A DNA stretch of 64,000 bases from Leptospira noumeaensis (GTDB taxonomy: Bacteria; Spirochaetota; Leptospiria; Leptospirales; Leptospiraceae), in the NCBI RefSeq assembly GCF_004770765.1, contig NZ_RQFK01000026.1, positions 372,001 through 436,000 of the forward strand, given 5' to 3'. The position numbers and the translations under genes were made by a program. This document shows, in pieces, positions 35,286 through 45,173 of the stretch. The notes under the pieces were generated by a model. That model did not search any database and was not told where the DNA came from. It saw only the letters and a program-made list of their open reading frames with translations. Positions within the stretch are counted from its first letter, which is position 1, and each line of letters opens with the position of its first letter.

Positions 35286-35956
35286 TGGGATTCTCCATTC
35301 AAAATTCGTTCGGCTTCTTTTCTGGCAAGGTCACGATTTTTTATCATCGCTTCTTCTACTTTTAGACGTATAACTTCAAACTCTTCTTCATTTAAGTTGC
35401 GAGGAACAGAAATGGGTTCTCCATAAGAGACGACAAAAGTTGTAAAAGGTTTTGGAACTCGATGTTTGTCCCAAGCTCTTTCTAAAATCCATTGCCTACT
35501 GCATTCGTAATGAAAAGGAACAATAGGAACTTGAGTGACCTGCGCTGCAGCAATGATTCCCGGTTGGAGAATGAAGGCGGGGCCACGTGGGCCGTCAGGT
35601 GTAAAGGCAGCTGGTAATCCCTTTTTTAAATGTTGGATTACAGCCTTTAAGGCTTTCGACCCACCTTTGGAACTACTCCCCCGAATACTTGTGTTTCCAA
35701 ACCGATGAACGACTTGGTTGATATAATCTCCGTCTTTGGATTCAGAAATCAAAACGGCTACATTTTTTCCCCTGTGCAAATAAGGAGAGTACAAAACGTT
35801 CGTATGCCAAATCGAATAGATAAATGGTTTTTTGTTTTTGAATAATTCTTCGTATCGTTCGTTTGTCAAAAAACGAAACCTGGAAGTGAAGCCAATCAAA
35901 CGTTGAAACCAAACGGCAATGAGTGGTAACAACCAGACTAAAAATCTACGTTTCAA
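35282..35956 (-). CDS. DUF374 lysophospholipid acyltransferase-like protein
   Basis: A 224-residue protein with an N-terminal hydrophobic segment ([12 protein letters not shown]). It carries the LPLAT-type signatures of DUF374: [12 protein letters not shown], the SRxxDG-like stretch [24 protein letters not shown] and [10 protein letters not shown]. Related proteins are thought to acylate lipid A precursors or lysolipids; the exact acceptor is not clear. It is translationally coupled to the OsmC gene downstream and lies 61 bases after the csrA stop. Confidence 0.8.
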   Translation of the reverse strand: MKRRFLVWLLPLIAVWFQRLIGFTSRFRFLTNERYEELFKNKKPFIYSIWHTNVLYSPYLHRGKNVAVLISESKDGDYINQVVHRFGNTSIRGSSSKGGSKALKAVIQHLKKGLPAAFTPDGPRGPAFILQPGIIAAAQVTQVPIVPFHYECSRQWILERAWDKHRVPKPFTTFVVSYGEPISVPRNLNEEEFEVIRLKVEEAMIKNRDLARKEAERILNGESQ

Positions 35957-36017
35957 ATCGAATGTCTCTCCCTAAAAATCAAATTCCAGGGAAAAGTGAT
36001 TCTAAAGAAAGATCAAG

Positions 36018-36257
36018 TTAAGTTTTCTTTTTGAACAAATCGCCGAGTTTGCCCAAATCTTCTGGTTTGATATTGGTTCCGGCAGCTTTTTTGTTTTCTT
36101 CCTGAATTTCTTTATACACTTCTGCCCGGTGGACAGAAACATTTTTGGGAGCTTTGACACCAATCTTTACTTGGTCACCTTTGATATCGACAATCACAAT
36201 TTCGATATCATCACCGATCATAATGGACTGGTTGCTCCTCCTTGCAAGAACTAACAC
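36018..36257 (-). CDS. csrA: Carbon storage/translational regulator CsrA
   Basis: A 79-residue RNA-binding regulator beginning [15 protein letters not shown], with [15 protein letters not shown] and EVYKEIQEE, as in all CsrA proteins. It represses translation by binding GGA motifs near ribosome-binding sites; in flagellated bacteria FliW antagonises it. The tail after residue 57 is longer than the E. coli form, as is common where FliW is present. It lies three bases after the fliW stop, the standard fliW-csrA arrangement. Confidence 0.95.
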   Translation of the reverse strand: MLVLARRSNQSIMIGDDIEIVIVDIKGDQVKIGVKAPKNVSVHRAEVYKEIQEENKKAAGTNIKPEDLGKLGDLFKKKT

Positions 36258-36260
36258 GAA

Positions 36261-36722
36261 TTATACCTTTTCGGAAGACATTTCTTCCATAGATTCAATG
36301 ATGTTTTTTCGAATGGGATGATTTTCATCACGAGAAATACATTGTTTTCCCTTCCCTTCTTTTCCATTCAAAATGATAGGGCCTTGTAAGTTGGCCGTCA
36401 TTCCTTTGGGATTGTCATGAGGAATGGTAACAATTAAAAAAATAATTCCTTCTTTCCAAGACTTAAGACCTATGTCATGTAATTCTTCATCGGAAACAGC
36501 AGGTTTATAATCATTCATAAACAGTTCTGGTTGGATGACGATAAACGCAAGGCCCGATTCTTTCGTGGATTGTAACCATTTGAAAGGACTTTCTGGACTT
36601 TCTTCGATAAGAGCATACTCATCAAATTCATCAAATCCAAGTAACCCTTGTGGGAATTTTAGGATTTGTTTTGCGTCCACTTGGATGGTTCCGAAAGGTT
36701 TTGTGTGAATCGTTACCGACAT
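36261..36722 (-). CDS. fliW: Flagellar assembly factor FliW
   Basis: A 153-residue protein with FliW blocks: IQVDAKQILKFPQGLLGFDE (residues 12-31), YALIEESPESPFKWLQS, LAFIVIQPELF and LFLIVTIPHDNPKGMTANLQGP-type strand (the latter split as IFLIVTIPHD and MTANLQGPII). FliW binds flagellin and CsrA, linking filament assembly to flagellin translation. ATG 36722 is chosen because ACAGGA precedes it by seven bases; an upstream ATG at 36764 would add 14 atypical residues. It stands directly between flgL and csrA. Confidence 0.93.
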   Translation of the reverse strand: MSVTIHTKPFGTIQVDAKQILKFPQGLLGFDEFDEYALIEESPESPFKWLQSTKESGLAFIVIQPELFMNDYKPAVSDEELHDIGLKSWKEGIIFLIVTIPHDNPKGMTANLQGPIILNGKEGKGKQCISRDENHPIRKNIIESMEEMSSEKV

Positions 36723-36774
36723 TCTAGTTCCTGTACTTTCTTTTCTTTCTAATATAACCGTCATTTAGTTTCCG

Positions 36775-38043
36775 TTACCGAAGGAAATCCATAAGAGTTG
36801 GTTTGATAATTTTAGAACCAACATTTAACGCATAACTATGAATTGTTTCCAACCATTTCATATTCATAATTGTTTCCGGGAAATCGATTCCTTCATTTTT
36901 AGCAAGAAGTTCTGTCATATACATTTTGTCGTAAGAAACTCGTTCTTCATGTTGTTCCAAACGATTCATACGAGCACCAACGGTCGAACGGTGACGAAGG
37001 ATATTCTCTAGAGCTAAATCCAGATCACCCAAATCCCTACCACCAATTCGTTCTTGGTCTTTTTGGATTAAATCATTTCTTAGTTGGATGAGAACATCAA
37101 ATACAGATAGTCCAGTGACCGTTGCCGACTTAGAAAAGTTATTCGGTGGTTCACTGGCACTTGGTTCAATGAGTCCAATGTCACGAAGTACAGTTCCTCC
37201 ATCCACGTCCTCTAGCCAAATTTGGTGAGGTGCCGTAGAAGAAATAGAAATGTTATCTTGTGCTAGTTTACTTGCTTTGACTTCAAGTGGTGAGTTATTG
37301 ATTTTATCAATCACATCATCAATCGTATCACCCACAGAGATATGAATTTCTACTCCATCAATTTTGAACTTTTGGTCGGAAGTGGCTTGGTAAGCAGAGT
37401 TATCCACTTTGGAAGTGACACTGACGTTTGTTCCCCAAAACACTTTGTTTCCCGGAATGGTAATCGGAATGTATTCGCCTTTTTCGATTTCACGGAGTTG
37501 TTCTCCGATATCACCGCGATACTCCACACCTACGTATTGGTTTTTGAGTTCTAGGCCTTGCAGACCTTTAATTTTGGATTCAATCGGTTCAAAAGGAGGT
37601 CTTTCGATGACATGACCACCAAACAAAGGTTGTCCGGTAGCATCACGAGCATTCGCAAGATCCACAATGGCACGTAAATGTTGGTCGATCTCTTTGCCAA
37701 TCGCCACTTCCAATTCAAATCCCTTGTCCCCTTGGTAAATTCCGTTTCCGGCCTGAACGGTAAGGACACGAGCCCTTTGGAAAATTTCTCCCATTTTGTC
37801 GAGGACACCATCGATCTGTTGTAACCTTTGGTATCCATCCCCAATGTTTTCTTCGTATTGGGAAAGTTCGTTCAGACGTGACCTGAAGTACATTTGGTTT
37901 GTGGCCGCACCCGGATCATCGGATGGTTTACGGATTTTTAATCCGGTTCCTAGTTGGGTTTGGGTTTCATCCATCGCCACTTGGTGGCGGTTTAAGTTTC
38001 GCACCAAGGAATTGTTTTGCATCATGTTAGTGATTCTGATCAT
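36775..38043 (-). CDS. flgL: Flagellar hook-filament junction protein FlgL
   Basis: A 422-residue flagellin-like protein (HAP3). The conserved N-terminal helix is visible (MIRITNMMQNNSLVRNLNRH, then GLKIRKPSDDPGAATNQMYF), and the C-terminal helix (MTELLAKNEGIDFPETIMNM) pairs with it. The central part, about residues 150-310, is an inserted surface domain. It is exported by the flagellar system and caps the hook. It starts two bases before the flgK stop, so translation is coupled, and precedes fliW by 10 bases. Confidence 0.93.
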   Translation of the reverse strand: MIRITNMMQNNSLVRNLNRHQVAMDETQTQLGTGLKIRKPSDDPGAATNQMYFRSRLNELSQYEENIGDGYQRLQQIDGVLDKMGEIFQRARVLTVQAGNGIYQGDKGFELEVAIGKEIDQHLRAIVDLANARDATGQPLFGGHVIERPPFEPIESKIKGLQGLELKNQYVGVEYRGDIGEQLREIEKGEYIPITIPGNKVFWGTNVSVTSKVDNSAYQATSDQKFKIDGVEIHISVGDTIDDVIDKINNSPLEVKASKLAQDNISISSTAPHQIWLEDVDGGTVLRDIGLIEPSASEPPNNFSKSATVTGLSVFDVLIQLRNDLIQKDQERIGGRDLGDLDLALENILRHRSTVGARMNRLEQHEERVSYDKMYMTELLAKNEGIDFPETIMNMKWLETIHSYALNVGSKIIKPTLMDFLR

Positions 38044-38045
38044 GA

Positions 38046-39959
38046 TTATACACCTAACCTATTGATGATGGTATCTAACATTTCATTGAGTGTGGAGATC
38101 ATTCTCGCCGAAGCATTATACGATTGTTGGAACTGAACCATATTGGCCATCTCCTCATCTAAGTTCACACCCATCACAGACTGACGCATGTTTTCTAGTT
38201 CCACCATCAGTTCATTTTGAGTGGTATACTCTTGTTTTGCTTCTCTTGCCTCGGTTCCAAGTCTAGAGATGAGTGAGTTATAAAAATCATCTGTTGTTTT
38301 GGAATAATCAAACATCACCGGTTTTTCGCGGAGGGCTGCGGCAATGAGAAGGGCATTGGATCCGTCTTTTTGTCCGTTAGGTGAATTGTAATCACCAGAT
38401 CCATTGACATCTTTACCACGAGCGGCAGCAATGTTTGCCGGATTGTTTCTCACATCTTCAGACATTTTAAAGAAAGAAGAAGGATGATACATCGGTGTGA
38501 GAGTGATGTCCTGGGCATTGGCTTGGAATTTGTTGATTTCACCTACTTTGCGGTAATCAAAAGATCCAGCCACACCCGTAGCTGTTAAGATTCCTGTCAG
38601 ACCCACAAGTAGTTCCCCGGAATCTTCTAAGTGGCGGATCATAAAGTTTTCTTTTTTATCCAGAGGGTTCGTGGTTGCTTTTAGCGCCAACTGGTTGTCA
38701 TGCGACATGTAAGCGACAACACCTGTCTCCGAACGATTGATTCGTTTGATGACAGCATTCAAAGTATCATCTTTAGAGTAAGGAACCAAAATCTCTGTTT
38801 CCCCACCAGGACTTGCTTTTAGAAAACGCATGGTTCCTGAAATTCCAATTGGACGATCCGCATCAAGTGATGTGCGACCAGTCACGCGGAACACAGCCGT
38901 TTTATCGTTTAATCCATCTCCATCGGTATCAATTTCACCGAAGGTATTGGTAGCAAGAGCCCTACTTTCAAAAAAGTTAAGATTGGTTTTTCCATTCAAA
39001 CCAAATCCATCTTTATGGATTTCGTTGATGACATCCATCGCATTGATGGCAAGGGCATCAACGGCATTGATTTTTTCGACAAGGATTCGGTCTCTGATTT
39101 CGTATAAAGCTTGGATGCTTCCCTTACGAAGAAGGACTGTATCACCAGTCTCTGACCATTTTAAATCCAGAAGGCCATCGTTATTGGGGTTTCCGACCAA
39201 ATCAATTTTATGAACCTTTTGTCCTTGGACAAGGATCTGTTGGCCAATAAAAACCATGAGTTCATCTTCATCACTGCGGCCAATGGTAATGTCCGCCATT
39301 CCCGCAAGTTCTTGTAAAAGTTCATCCCTTCTATCCAAAAGGTCATTGGGATTATCACCTAATGCTTGTGATTTTGTGATTTTTTCGTTCAGAGATTTGA
39401 TATTCTCTGCCACTGTATTCAAATGATTGACTTTGGATTCGATCTCACGATTGGACTGGTCACGTAAGAGAGAAAGTTTGCGATACACATCTTCCATTCT
39501 TGAACCAAGGGCTTCCGCTTTTTCTTGAACCACAGCTCTATGTGCTGTTTCTTCTGGGTAGTTAGAAAGATCCTCCCAGGAAGACCAGAACTGATCCATC
39601 ATGGAACGAAGTGTGGTTCCTGTTGGTTCGTTAAAAACTGTTTCTACTTGGTATAAGTAATCGTTCTTTTTTCCCCAATATTCTTTGAGAGAAGAAGAAT
39701 CAATGATACGGTCATCAATGAAATTATCCCGAACTCTTTCAATTTCGGAAACTTTTACCCCTTGTCCAATTTGTCCTGGAACCTCTGCTCGGTTGAAAGC
39801 TGGTTCATACAGAGGGTCCATACTATTCATGACCACTCTTTGGCGAGCATAATGTTTGTTATCCGCATTGGATATGTTATGACCTGTAGTTTGGATCGCT
39901 TGTTGGTGGACCGAAAGTCCTCGTTTCCCTATTTCAATTCCTTGGAATGTTGATCCCAT
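38046..39959 (-). CDS. flgK: Flagellar hook-associated protein FlgK
   Basis: A 637-residue HAP1 protein. The N-terminus has the rod/hook-family pattern [20 protein letters not shown], then [18 protein letters not shown], and the C-terminus ends [20 protein letters not shown] before the final helix. The middle contains variable domains (residues 340-500). It joins hook and filament with FlgL. In spirochaetes the filament is periplasmic. It lies nine bases after flgN and two bases before flgL. Confidence 0.95.
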   Translation of the reverse strand: MGSTFQGIEIGKRGLSVHQQAIQTTGHNISNADNKHYARQRVVMNSMDPLYEPAFNRAEVPGQIGQGVKVSEIERVRDNFIDDRIIDSSSLKEYWGKKNDYLYQVETVFNEPTGTTLRSMMDQFWSSWEDLSNYPEETAHRAVVQEKAEALGSRMEDVYRKLSLLRDQSNREIESKVNHLNTVAENIKSLNEKITKSQALGDNPNDLLDRRDELLQELAGMADITIGRSDEDELMVFIGQQILVQGQKVHKIDLVGNPNNDGLLDLKWSETGDTVLLRKGSIQALYEIRDRILVEKINAVDALAINAMDVINEIHKDGFGLNGKTNLNFFESRALATNTFGEIDTDGDGLNDKTAVFRVTGRTSLDADRPIGISGTMRFLKASPGGETEILVPYSKDDTLNAVIKRINRSETGVVAYMSHDNQLALKATTNPLDKKENFMIRHLEDSGELLVGLTGILTATGVAGSFDYRKVGEINKFQANAQDITLTPMYHPSSFFKMSEDVRNNPANIAAARGKDVNGSGDYNSPNGQKDGSNALLIAAALREKPVMFDYSKTTDDFYNSLISRLGTEAREAKQEYTTQNELMVELENMRQSVMGVNLDEEMANMVQFQQSYNASARMISTLNEMLDTIINRLGV

Positions 39960-39968
39960 ACGATACTC

Positions 39969-40481
39969 CTAGGCAGTCGCGTTCAAAATGATCGCGCCTT
40001 TTTGGCCCTGCCCACGCCTTGTCGGTTGTTTGTGTGAGGTATAAACATTTTCTCTGGATAACTCTTGCAAAGAGTCAACAGTTGTTTGCAAAAACTCTTT
40101 TCTTGTTTTTAAGAGTTTGTCATTGATGATGATGGCATCTTTCAGATCTGCCACTACCTTCTTTAATTCTAAAGCAAAGGTTTTAAGTTTAAAATTGGAT
40201 TCACGATCCATTTGATTTAAAAAATTGGTGAGTGTGATGGAAGACTCGTCTTTTGTGAATTTTTCCTTTTCATAGACGTCTTCGATGGTTTTCATCCGAA
40301 TGCGTTCCAATTCAGACGCTTCTACCATAATATGGTAACTATCTTTGACAAGGGACTCGAGGGATTTTCCATCCGCAGAATGGATGGCCGCTCTTTTTTT
40401 TCCTTCCAATTCCAGAAGGCGCTTGTAACAGTCTATTTCATTAGTAAATAAACTTCTAAGTGATTCTACCCAATCCAACAT
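39969..40481 (-). CDS. flgN: FlgN-like flagellar export chaperone
   Basis: A 170-residue, almost fully helical protein. Position (directly upstream of flgK-flgL), length and helical pattern (LFTNEIDCYKRLLELEGKKR, VKDSYHIMVEASELERIRM) match FlgN chaperones, which hold FlgK and FlgL before secretion. Sequence conservation in FlgN is low, so the call rests largely on position. It is the first gene of the flgN-flgK-flgL-fliW-csrA run. Confidence 0.8.
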   Translation of the reverse strand: MLDWVESLRSLFTNEIDCYKRLLELEGKKRAAIHSADGKSLESLVKDSYHIMVEASELERIRMKTIEDVYEKEKFTKDESSITLTNFLNQMDRESNFKLKTFALELKKVVADLKDAIIINDKLLKTRKEFLQTTVDSLQELSRENVYTSHKQPTRRGQGQKGAIILNATA

Positions 40482-40567
40482 GCGAATTCCTTTTCCCTTA
40501 TGGGAAGGATCGACGGATTCCCAAACTAGCTTAGGAAAATTTATAAAAATTTACTATTTTCAGGCCT

Positions 40568-40744
40568 ATGTCACTAAAATCGCCTTGTACCAAAGTCTGT
40601 ATGATGGATCCCGACTCAGGACTCTGTGCAGGATGTTTTCGAACCATTGAAGAGATTGGAAAATGGTCGGTGATGACCGAAGAGGAGAGAGAAAAAGTTT
40701 GGAGTGAGCTCCCGCAAAGAAAAGCGGGAAACTCTCTCAGGTAA
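40568..40744 (+). CDS. DUF1289 small cysteine-rich protein
   Basis: A 58-residue protein starting MSLKSPCTKVCMMDPDSGLC and containing AGCFRTIEEIGKWSVMTEEE. The four cysteines in the order C-x3-C-x8-C-x2-C, followed by a tryptophan-centred helix, are the DUF1289 signature; members are probably metal-binding, function unknown. It diverges from flgN (86-base gap) and its stop is five bases from the convergent zinc-finger gene. A hairpin TCCCGC/GCGGGA (40710-40729) lies inside its last codons and could help end transcription. Confidence 0.82.
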   Translation: MSLKSPCTKVCMMDPDSGLCAGCFRTIEEIGKWSVMTEEEREKVWSELPQRKAGNSLR

Positions 40745-40749
40745 ATTGG

Positions 40750-41037
40750 TTACTTAGTACCTTTATCGATCTTGTTGCGGTGTTCTTCGCACAATCTATA
40801 GAGTTGGTCTGTAGATGGATTTTTCTTTGTGACTTTTTTTCCGCATACAATACACATTCCTTGGGCTCTTCTTCTTTTGTATAACAATTGAACTCGCTCT
40901 GCACCGGAAAGATTGTATTTACTGATTTGAAGGCGAACCCCTTTTACCAAATAGCTTCCGATGGCAGTCTCTTCACCTTTTTTAAGTTCGGTAAAAATCT
41001 TACTCAGCTCATCCGGTTTAATCGATTTAGGTTTCAT
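40750..41037 (-). CDS. Small zinc-finger protein, unknown function
   Basis: A 95-residue basic protein. Residues 62-86 form a putative zinc site: CIVCGKK, then YRLCEEHR (CX2C-X17-CX2H). The N-terminal 55 residues are basic and helical with an LLYKRRRAQG cluster that could contact nucleic acid. No named family is recognised; small basic finger proteins of this kind often bind DNA or RNA. It is convergent with the DUF1289 gene and has a 216-base gap upstream. Confidence 0.65.
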   Translation of the reverse strand: MKPKSIKPDELSKIFTELKKGEETAIGSYLVKGVRLQISKYNLSGAERVQLLYKRRRAQGMCIVCGKKVTKKNPSTDQLYRLCEEHRNKIDKGTK

Positions 41038-41253
41038 ACATTCTCCTGCTTTCTTGCTAAATTTAACTCTCTGTTAGATTCTAAATGTTAATGCACATTA
41101 GTCAGTACCCACTAACGCGCAACACAATTTTGAAATCATATCCGAATTGTCGAATATAGACAAAAAAACTAGGGATAAACTCTAATATTTAGAATCATTT
41201 TTGTGTTGGCAGAGGTTAAAATATCTATTAAGATCAAATCATTGGAGCCAAGT

Positions 41254-41589
41254 ATGGAAAAGAAATACAAAACACTCAAAGATTTTTTCCCATTTTATTT
41301 AGAAGAACATAGTCATCCTTTCAACCGTGCTCTTCACTTTATTGGATCAAGTCTAGCATTAGGATGTATCCTCGGATTTTTATCAACAGGTAAGTTCTAT
41401 ATCTTAGCCTTTGCCCTTGTTAGTGGGTATTTCTTCGCATGGATTGGGCATTTTTTCGTAGAAAAGAACCGACCAGCAACCTTTACCTATCCGTTTTATT
41501 CTTTCATCTCCGATTGGATCATGTATTTCAAAATGTTAACCGGTCGCATTGATGTAGAATTTGCCAAAATTAAGTCAAATAAAGGATAA
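41254..41589 (+). CDS. DUF962/Mpo1-like membrane protein
   Basis: A 111-residue protein with three to four membrane segments. The opening FFPFYLEEHSHPFNRALHFIG contains the conserved H-x3-N-R-x-L-H pattern of the DUF962/Mpo1 family, and WIGHFFVEKNRPATF has the second histidine motif. Yeast Mpo1 is an Fe2+-dependent 2-hydroxy fatty acid dioxygenase; whether this small version is active is unknown. ATG 41254 is chosen because GGAG lies six bases ahead. The next gene starts two bases after its stop, so both are co-transcribed. Confidence 0.8.
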   Translation: MEKKYKTLKDFFPFYLEEHSHPFNRALHFIGSSLALGCILGFLSTGKFYILAFALVSGYFFAWIGHFFVEKNRPATFTYPFYSFISDWIMYFKMLTGRIDVEFAKIKSNKG

Positions 41590-41590
41590 G

Positions 41591-42181
41591 ATGAAACTTG
41601 TTCTCAACTTCCTTGTAACTCTTGTTTTGTTCGTTGGTTGTAGTCCCAAAGAAATCACCAAACAAGAGATCACTCTTTTGAGGGATGGTAACCACGAAGG
41701 TCTGACAAGTTTTGCCAATTTGATTTTACCAAAAATTCTTGGATCAGAACTCAAACGTTTTGAATCGGAAGTGGATAAAGACCAAAAAAGCGAAGTGAAC
41801 ATCACCTATGGAAGTAACTCCGCACTCACTTTCAACGATAACTCTGATTATAGGAAAACAGGAACTGAATACCAAAGTTTGGTTATGTTAAGAGTGGGTT
41901 ATGCCCTAGCCTTACATCATTTCCATAGGCTTTCTGTCAGTCTTTCCAAACCATTTTTCATTCAAGGGGAAAACAACCCAGATGCTGAGATCCAAGAAGC
42001 CGAAATTTTTAGAACTACCATTTCTAAATTGGAACTCGATAATTTTTGGGAAAATCATCCGAACTTTGATCCCTACATTGCTCCCAAAATCGGAGACAAG
42101 GAATGGGAAAAAATCACAGGTGAAATTCAGAAATTATGGAAAGTGGAACTGGATGAATTTAGTCGAGTTAAGTTGGAATGA
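41591..42181 (+). CDS. Putative lipoprotein, unknown function
   Basis: A 196-residue protein with a signal peptide and lipobox ([12 protein letters not shown], Cys near residue 17). An AAAGGATAAG ribosome-binding site overlaps the upstream stop and decides ATG 41591. The mature part is charged and mainly helical ([20 protein letters not shown]). No family is recognised. Its last 14 bases overlap the convergent aat gene. Confidence 0.65.
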   Translation: MKLVLNFLVTLVLFVGCSPKEITKQEITLLRDGNHEGLTSFANLILPKILGSELKRFESEVDKDQKSEVNITYGSNSALTFNDNSDYRKTGTEYQSLVMLRVGYALALHHFHRLSVSLSKPFFIQGENNPDAEIQEAEIFRTTISKLELDNFWENHPNFDPYIAPKIGDKEWEKITGEIQKLWKVELDEFSRVKLE

Positions 42182-42824
42182 CCCAAGGTTTTCCGTCACC
42201 TAACGCTCGCTCCAAACGGTCTAAATAAGATAGTTTTGGAATTTCATAAGCACCCAACTGCCAAGTCACATGATTGAGTTGTTGGGTGTCAAAAAGTTCA
42301 AATCCAGACATCCTCAGTTTTTCGAATAAATGAAAAAGGCCGACCTTTCCTGCATCAGATTCAAAAGAAAACATACTTTCACCGGCAAAAAATTTGCCAA
42401 TAGCAACCCCATACACCCCGCCAACGAGTACATTCTCTGCATTCCACACTTCTACGGAATGGGCCCAACCCAATCGATGTAATTCTGCATAACCTTCGAT
42501 AAATCCAGGTGTGATCCAAGTATTATCTTTTTCTCTATAGGAACAACCTTGCATCACAATCGGAAATGCTTTATTAAAACTGATTCGAAACTTTCCTTGC
42601 CTGACTTTGCGTTGGACGGTTTTTGAAAAATGAACTCTTTTTAAATCAAAGATGGCACGTGGGTCTAAACAATACCAACGAACAGGATCTTCCGACCATG
42701 GGAAAATTCCATGGGTATAGGCATATAACAGACGTTCTACAGAAAAATCTCCACCCACGGCCACAAGGTCTTCCTTCCAAGTCCGAGGGTTTTTAAAGAA
42801 CTGATCAAATGTCCTTTGTGTCAA
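42168..42824 (-). CDS. aat: Leucyl/phenylalanyl-tRNA-protein transferase
   Basis: A 218-residue enzyme that transfers Leu or Phe from tRNA to proteins with N-terminal Arg or Lys, marking them for ClpS/ClpAP degradation. Family blocks are visible: [19 protein letters not shown] (about residues 33-51), [47 protein letters not shown] and [18 protein letters not shown]. Length is normal for the family. It overlaps the upstream exported-protein gene by four bases and the convergent lipoprotein gene by 14 bases. Confidence 0.93.
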   Translation of the reverse strand: MTQRTFDQFFKNPRTWKEDLVAVGGDFSVERLLYAYTHGIFPWSEDPVRWYCLDPRAIFDLKRVHFSKTVQRKVRQGKFRISFNKAFPIVMQGCSYREKDNTWITPGFIEGYAELHRLGWAHSVEVWNAENVLVGGVYGVAIGKFFAGESMFSFESDAGKVGLFHLFEKLRMSGFELFDTQQLNHVTWQLGAYEIPKLSYLDRLERALGDGKPWVIPT

Positions 42825-43552
42825 TTTTCCAATACTTCCTTGGGATAATCGTAAACAATTTTTACTTTCAAACTTTTACCATTTTCATCATTGATATTGG
42901 AAAGTCCTTCAAATTGTAAGATCCTTCTTGTTTGTACATCATAAACCAAAAGGAAAGGTTTCACAACTTGTTTCAAAAGAAAATTATCAACTTCTAATCG
43001 TAAATACAATGCAGGTCTTCCTTTCCAGACTCCGTCTCGAATTTTTTCTGCAGCAAACTGATAATCATCCAGTTGGATGGGAGCCAAAAAATGAAAAGAC
43101 AATCTTTCTCCTTTGGATAAAGGTTCCCAATTGTTTCTCACAAAATAATCAAATCCCCCGTCCATCACAGCGGGTGACTTAGGAGTGTAAGTTTTTTCGG
43201 AAAGAGGATCTTCTTTTTTACGTTTGGAAAATAAACGAACAGACTTACCTTTTACATCCGCTCCTTCAATATAACCATCTCGAAAGTCTTCTGTTTTAAA
43301 TGTAGGTACTTCCGAATTTTTATCAAATTCGATGTGTTTGGTGCCAAAAACTTTTCCTTCGGCATCTTTGTATTGGATGTCTGAATAGATGTGTTTTCCA
43401 TTATTATAATATTCTTTATGATTGTCAGAATATATGTACTTTCCAGTACTTAGGTCGTATGCCTTGCCGAAGTATTGGTACTTTGGTTTTTCTGCCCATA
43501 GAGGCAAAAAGGATGGAAAAACTATGGCAAAAATTAGGATTTTACGTATCAT
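42821..43552 (-). CDS. Exported protein of unknown function
   Basis: A 243-residue protein with a signal peptide ([20 protein letters not shown]). The mature part is beta-rich and repetitive: [20 protein letters not shown] and [14 protein letters not shown], followed by a DUF-like body with [19 protein letters not shown]. No named family is recognised. The start at 43552 is set by the signal peptide (a start at 43591 adds 13 unsuitable residues). It is coupled to aat by a four-base overlap and diverges from the PilZ-like gene 12 bases away. Confidence 0.6.
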   Translation of the reverse strand: MIRKILIFAIVFPSFLPLWAEKPKYQYFGKAYDLSTGKYIYSDNHKEYYNNGKHIYSDIQYKDAEGKVFGTKHIEFDKNSEVPTFKTEDFRDGYIEGADVKGKSVRLFSKRKKEDPLSEKTYTPKSPAVMDGGFDYFVRNNWEPLSKGERLSFHFLAPIQLDDYQFAAEKIRDGVWKGRPALYLRLEVDNFLLKQVVKPFLLVYDVQTRRILQFEGLSNINDENGKSLKVKIVYDYPKEVLEN

Positions 43553-43564
43553 ACTGCTTAGACC

Positions 43565-44737
43565 ATGAAAAAATACAGACTGACCGACCAAAGGACACTT
43601 TTAGGAATTGTTTCCAAACTGACTACTACCGTCCTCCAAGAGAGAGATTCCAAACAAAAGTTCACTCTTACAAATCCGGTGGCCGTAAATGATATTTTGA
43701 AGTCGGTTCATATTACAATTACAGCAACTGAACCACTCCTTTCCAAACCAAAATCCCTGGTCTGTGTCCTCAAAGAAAATAGAGTCGAACTCCGTGTCAA
43801 ACCAGTGAACCCCTACCAAGACGATCTTCTCCAAGTTTACGAAATCCTGATTGAACCTTTGGAACGTTCTGCCAAACGAGCAGCCATTGAAGACATCTCC
43901 GCTTACGAAATCAAAATGGCACAAACTGCAGATCTCGGAACTGTCATCTCAATTTATGGAAAAACTTCGATCATCAATCAAATATTGACCCAGTGGCAAG
44001 TCCACTTAGAACAAACTCTGACAAACTATGGATACTTTATAAAAAAAGTACAAATTGGTTTTTATTATGCGGTGGACACACAACTAATGGAAGCCCTTGC
44101 CACTTCCAAAGCACCATATTACGTGCGTGATGCGAATCGAAGGATTTTTTATACGGATAGAAGTTTTTATAGTCCGAAAAAACTCACTGAAATTTATATT
44201 CGTTCTTATTTAGATTCTCTCCTATTAAACAATACTAAATCCACACTCATTTTCCCATTTTTTTCCAATGGAAAGGTATTACTTGGATATTTTGAAATCA
44301 TCAGCAATTTGCCAGATCTCGGAAATCCTTCCTTACAATCCGATATCGAAGGTCCAGAAGGAATTGGCCCCTTACTCACTTTTTTAGAACAAAAGGCGGA
44401 AGAATTTATTTTCCAATTAGAATTTGCTTATGCTAAAGATTGGGAAACCGCTATTCGCACAACACCCGTTAGAGACATTAGCCAAGACGGGCGTGGGATT
44501 AGTATGTCCATACCAGCAGGCACAAGTATCGAAAACAGAACATTAGGATCACCTGTATCCTTTCAAATGGTCATCAATTCTTCTCCCTACACTTTTTACG
44601 GAAGTCTCAGAAGTCTAAAAAAAGCAGATTCAGATATTACAAATATAGGAATTCAAATTTTCCAATGTGACAAACCAGAAGGGATGTCTTTACTGAGTAC
44701 ATACGCATCTAATTTAATTGGAGAAGCGGTTTCATGA
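43565..44737 (+). CDS. PilZ-like / DUF1577-type protein (paralogue 1)
   Basis: A 390-residue soluble protein. The layout parallels the 374-residue gene at 59211-60335: an N-terminal domain, a middle domain with a sheet (STLIFPFFSNGKVLLGYFEI), and a C-terminal beta domain with PVRDISQDGRGISM, which matches the PilZ-type [DN]xSxxG pattern. I associate this layout with Leptospira proteins grouped as DUF1577, from memory. A c-di-GMP-binding role is possible but the PilZ arginines are not clear. Its stop overlaps the next gene (ATGA at 44734). Confidence 0.55.
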   Translation: MKKYRLTDQRTLLGIVSKLTTTVLQERDSKQKFTLTNPVAVNDILKSVHITITATEPLLSKPKSLVCVLKENRVELRVKPVNPYQDDLLQVYEILIEPLERSAKRAAIEDISAYEIKMAQTADLGTVISIYGKTSIINQILTQWQVHLEQTLTNYGYFIKKVQIGFYYAVDTQLMEALATSKAPYYVRDANRRIFYTDRSFYSPKKLTEIYIRSYLDSLLLNNTKSTLIFPFFSNGKVLLGYFEIISNLPDLGNPSLQSDIEGPEGIGPLLTFLEQKAEEFIFQLEFAYAKDWETAIRTTPVRDISQDGRGISMSIPAGTSIENRTLGSPVSFQMVINSSPYTFYGSLRSLKKADSDITNIGIQIFQCDKPEGMSLLSTYASNLIGEAVS

Positions 44738-45108
44738 CACCGGAACAATATGAAACAATTTTAAATTTATTAACAGAGATCCAAAAATCAGGAGGATCCG
44801 ATCCTTATCGATTGGTTCTTTATCTGGTTCCCAATGTAGGAATTATTTTTGGTACCACACTTTTGTTTTTTTTGTTTCAGTGGTGGCATAAACAAAAGAT
44901 GGCTCTGATCCAATCAGGGCAATACAAACCTTGGAGTTTTGACATCAGATTGTATTCATTTTTCCTAGGTCTTTTGTTGACATTCACTGGTTTTGCCTTA
45001 TCGTTTGTATTTATACTCGTCTTAGGTAGTTCTATGGCGATGTTAGGAGGGTTAATCCCATTCGCAATTGGACTCGGTCTCTTGACCTTCTACAAAATGA
45101 GTCGGTAG
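44734..45108 (+). CDS. Small membrane protein upstream of the ECF sigma factor
   Basis: A 124-residue protein with three membrane segments (about residues 28-48, 72-96 and 99-120), starting as an ATGA overlap with the PilZ-like gene. The cytoplasmic loop is basic (WWHKQKMALIQSGQYK). No named family is recognised; the layout resembles small DUF6249-like membrane proteins. It may be an anti-sigma factor for the neighbouring ECF gene, but there is no ZAS motif, so that is only positional inference. Confidence 0.6.
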   Translation: MTPEQYETILNLLTEIQKSGGSDPYRLVLYLVPNVGIIFGTTLLFFLFQWWHKQKMALIQSGQYKPWSFDIRLYSFFLGLLLTFTGFALSFVFILVLGSSMAMLGGLIPFAIGLGLLTFYKMSR

Positions 45109-45173
45109 AATCGACAAAACGTATCTGCAATGAGGAGGATTGGAATTCTGTCCAATCTGTCTTACGTGGAGAC

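Noticed and set aside
41084..41099. AATGT/ACATT inverted repeat upstream of the zinc-finger gene
   Set aside because: Five-base arms in AT-rich DNA are expected by chance.
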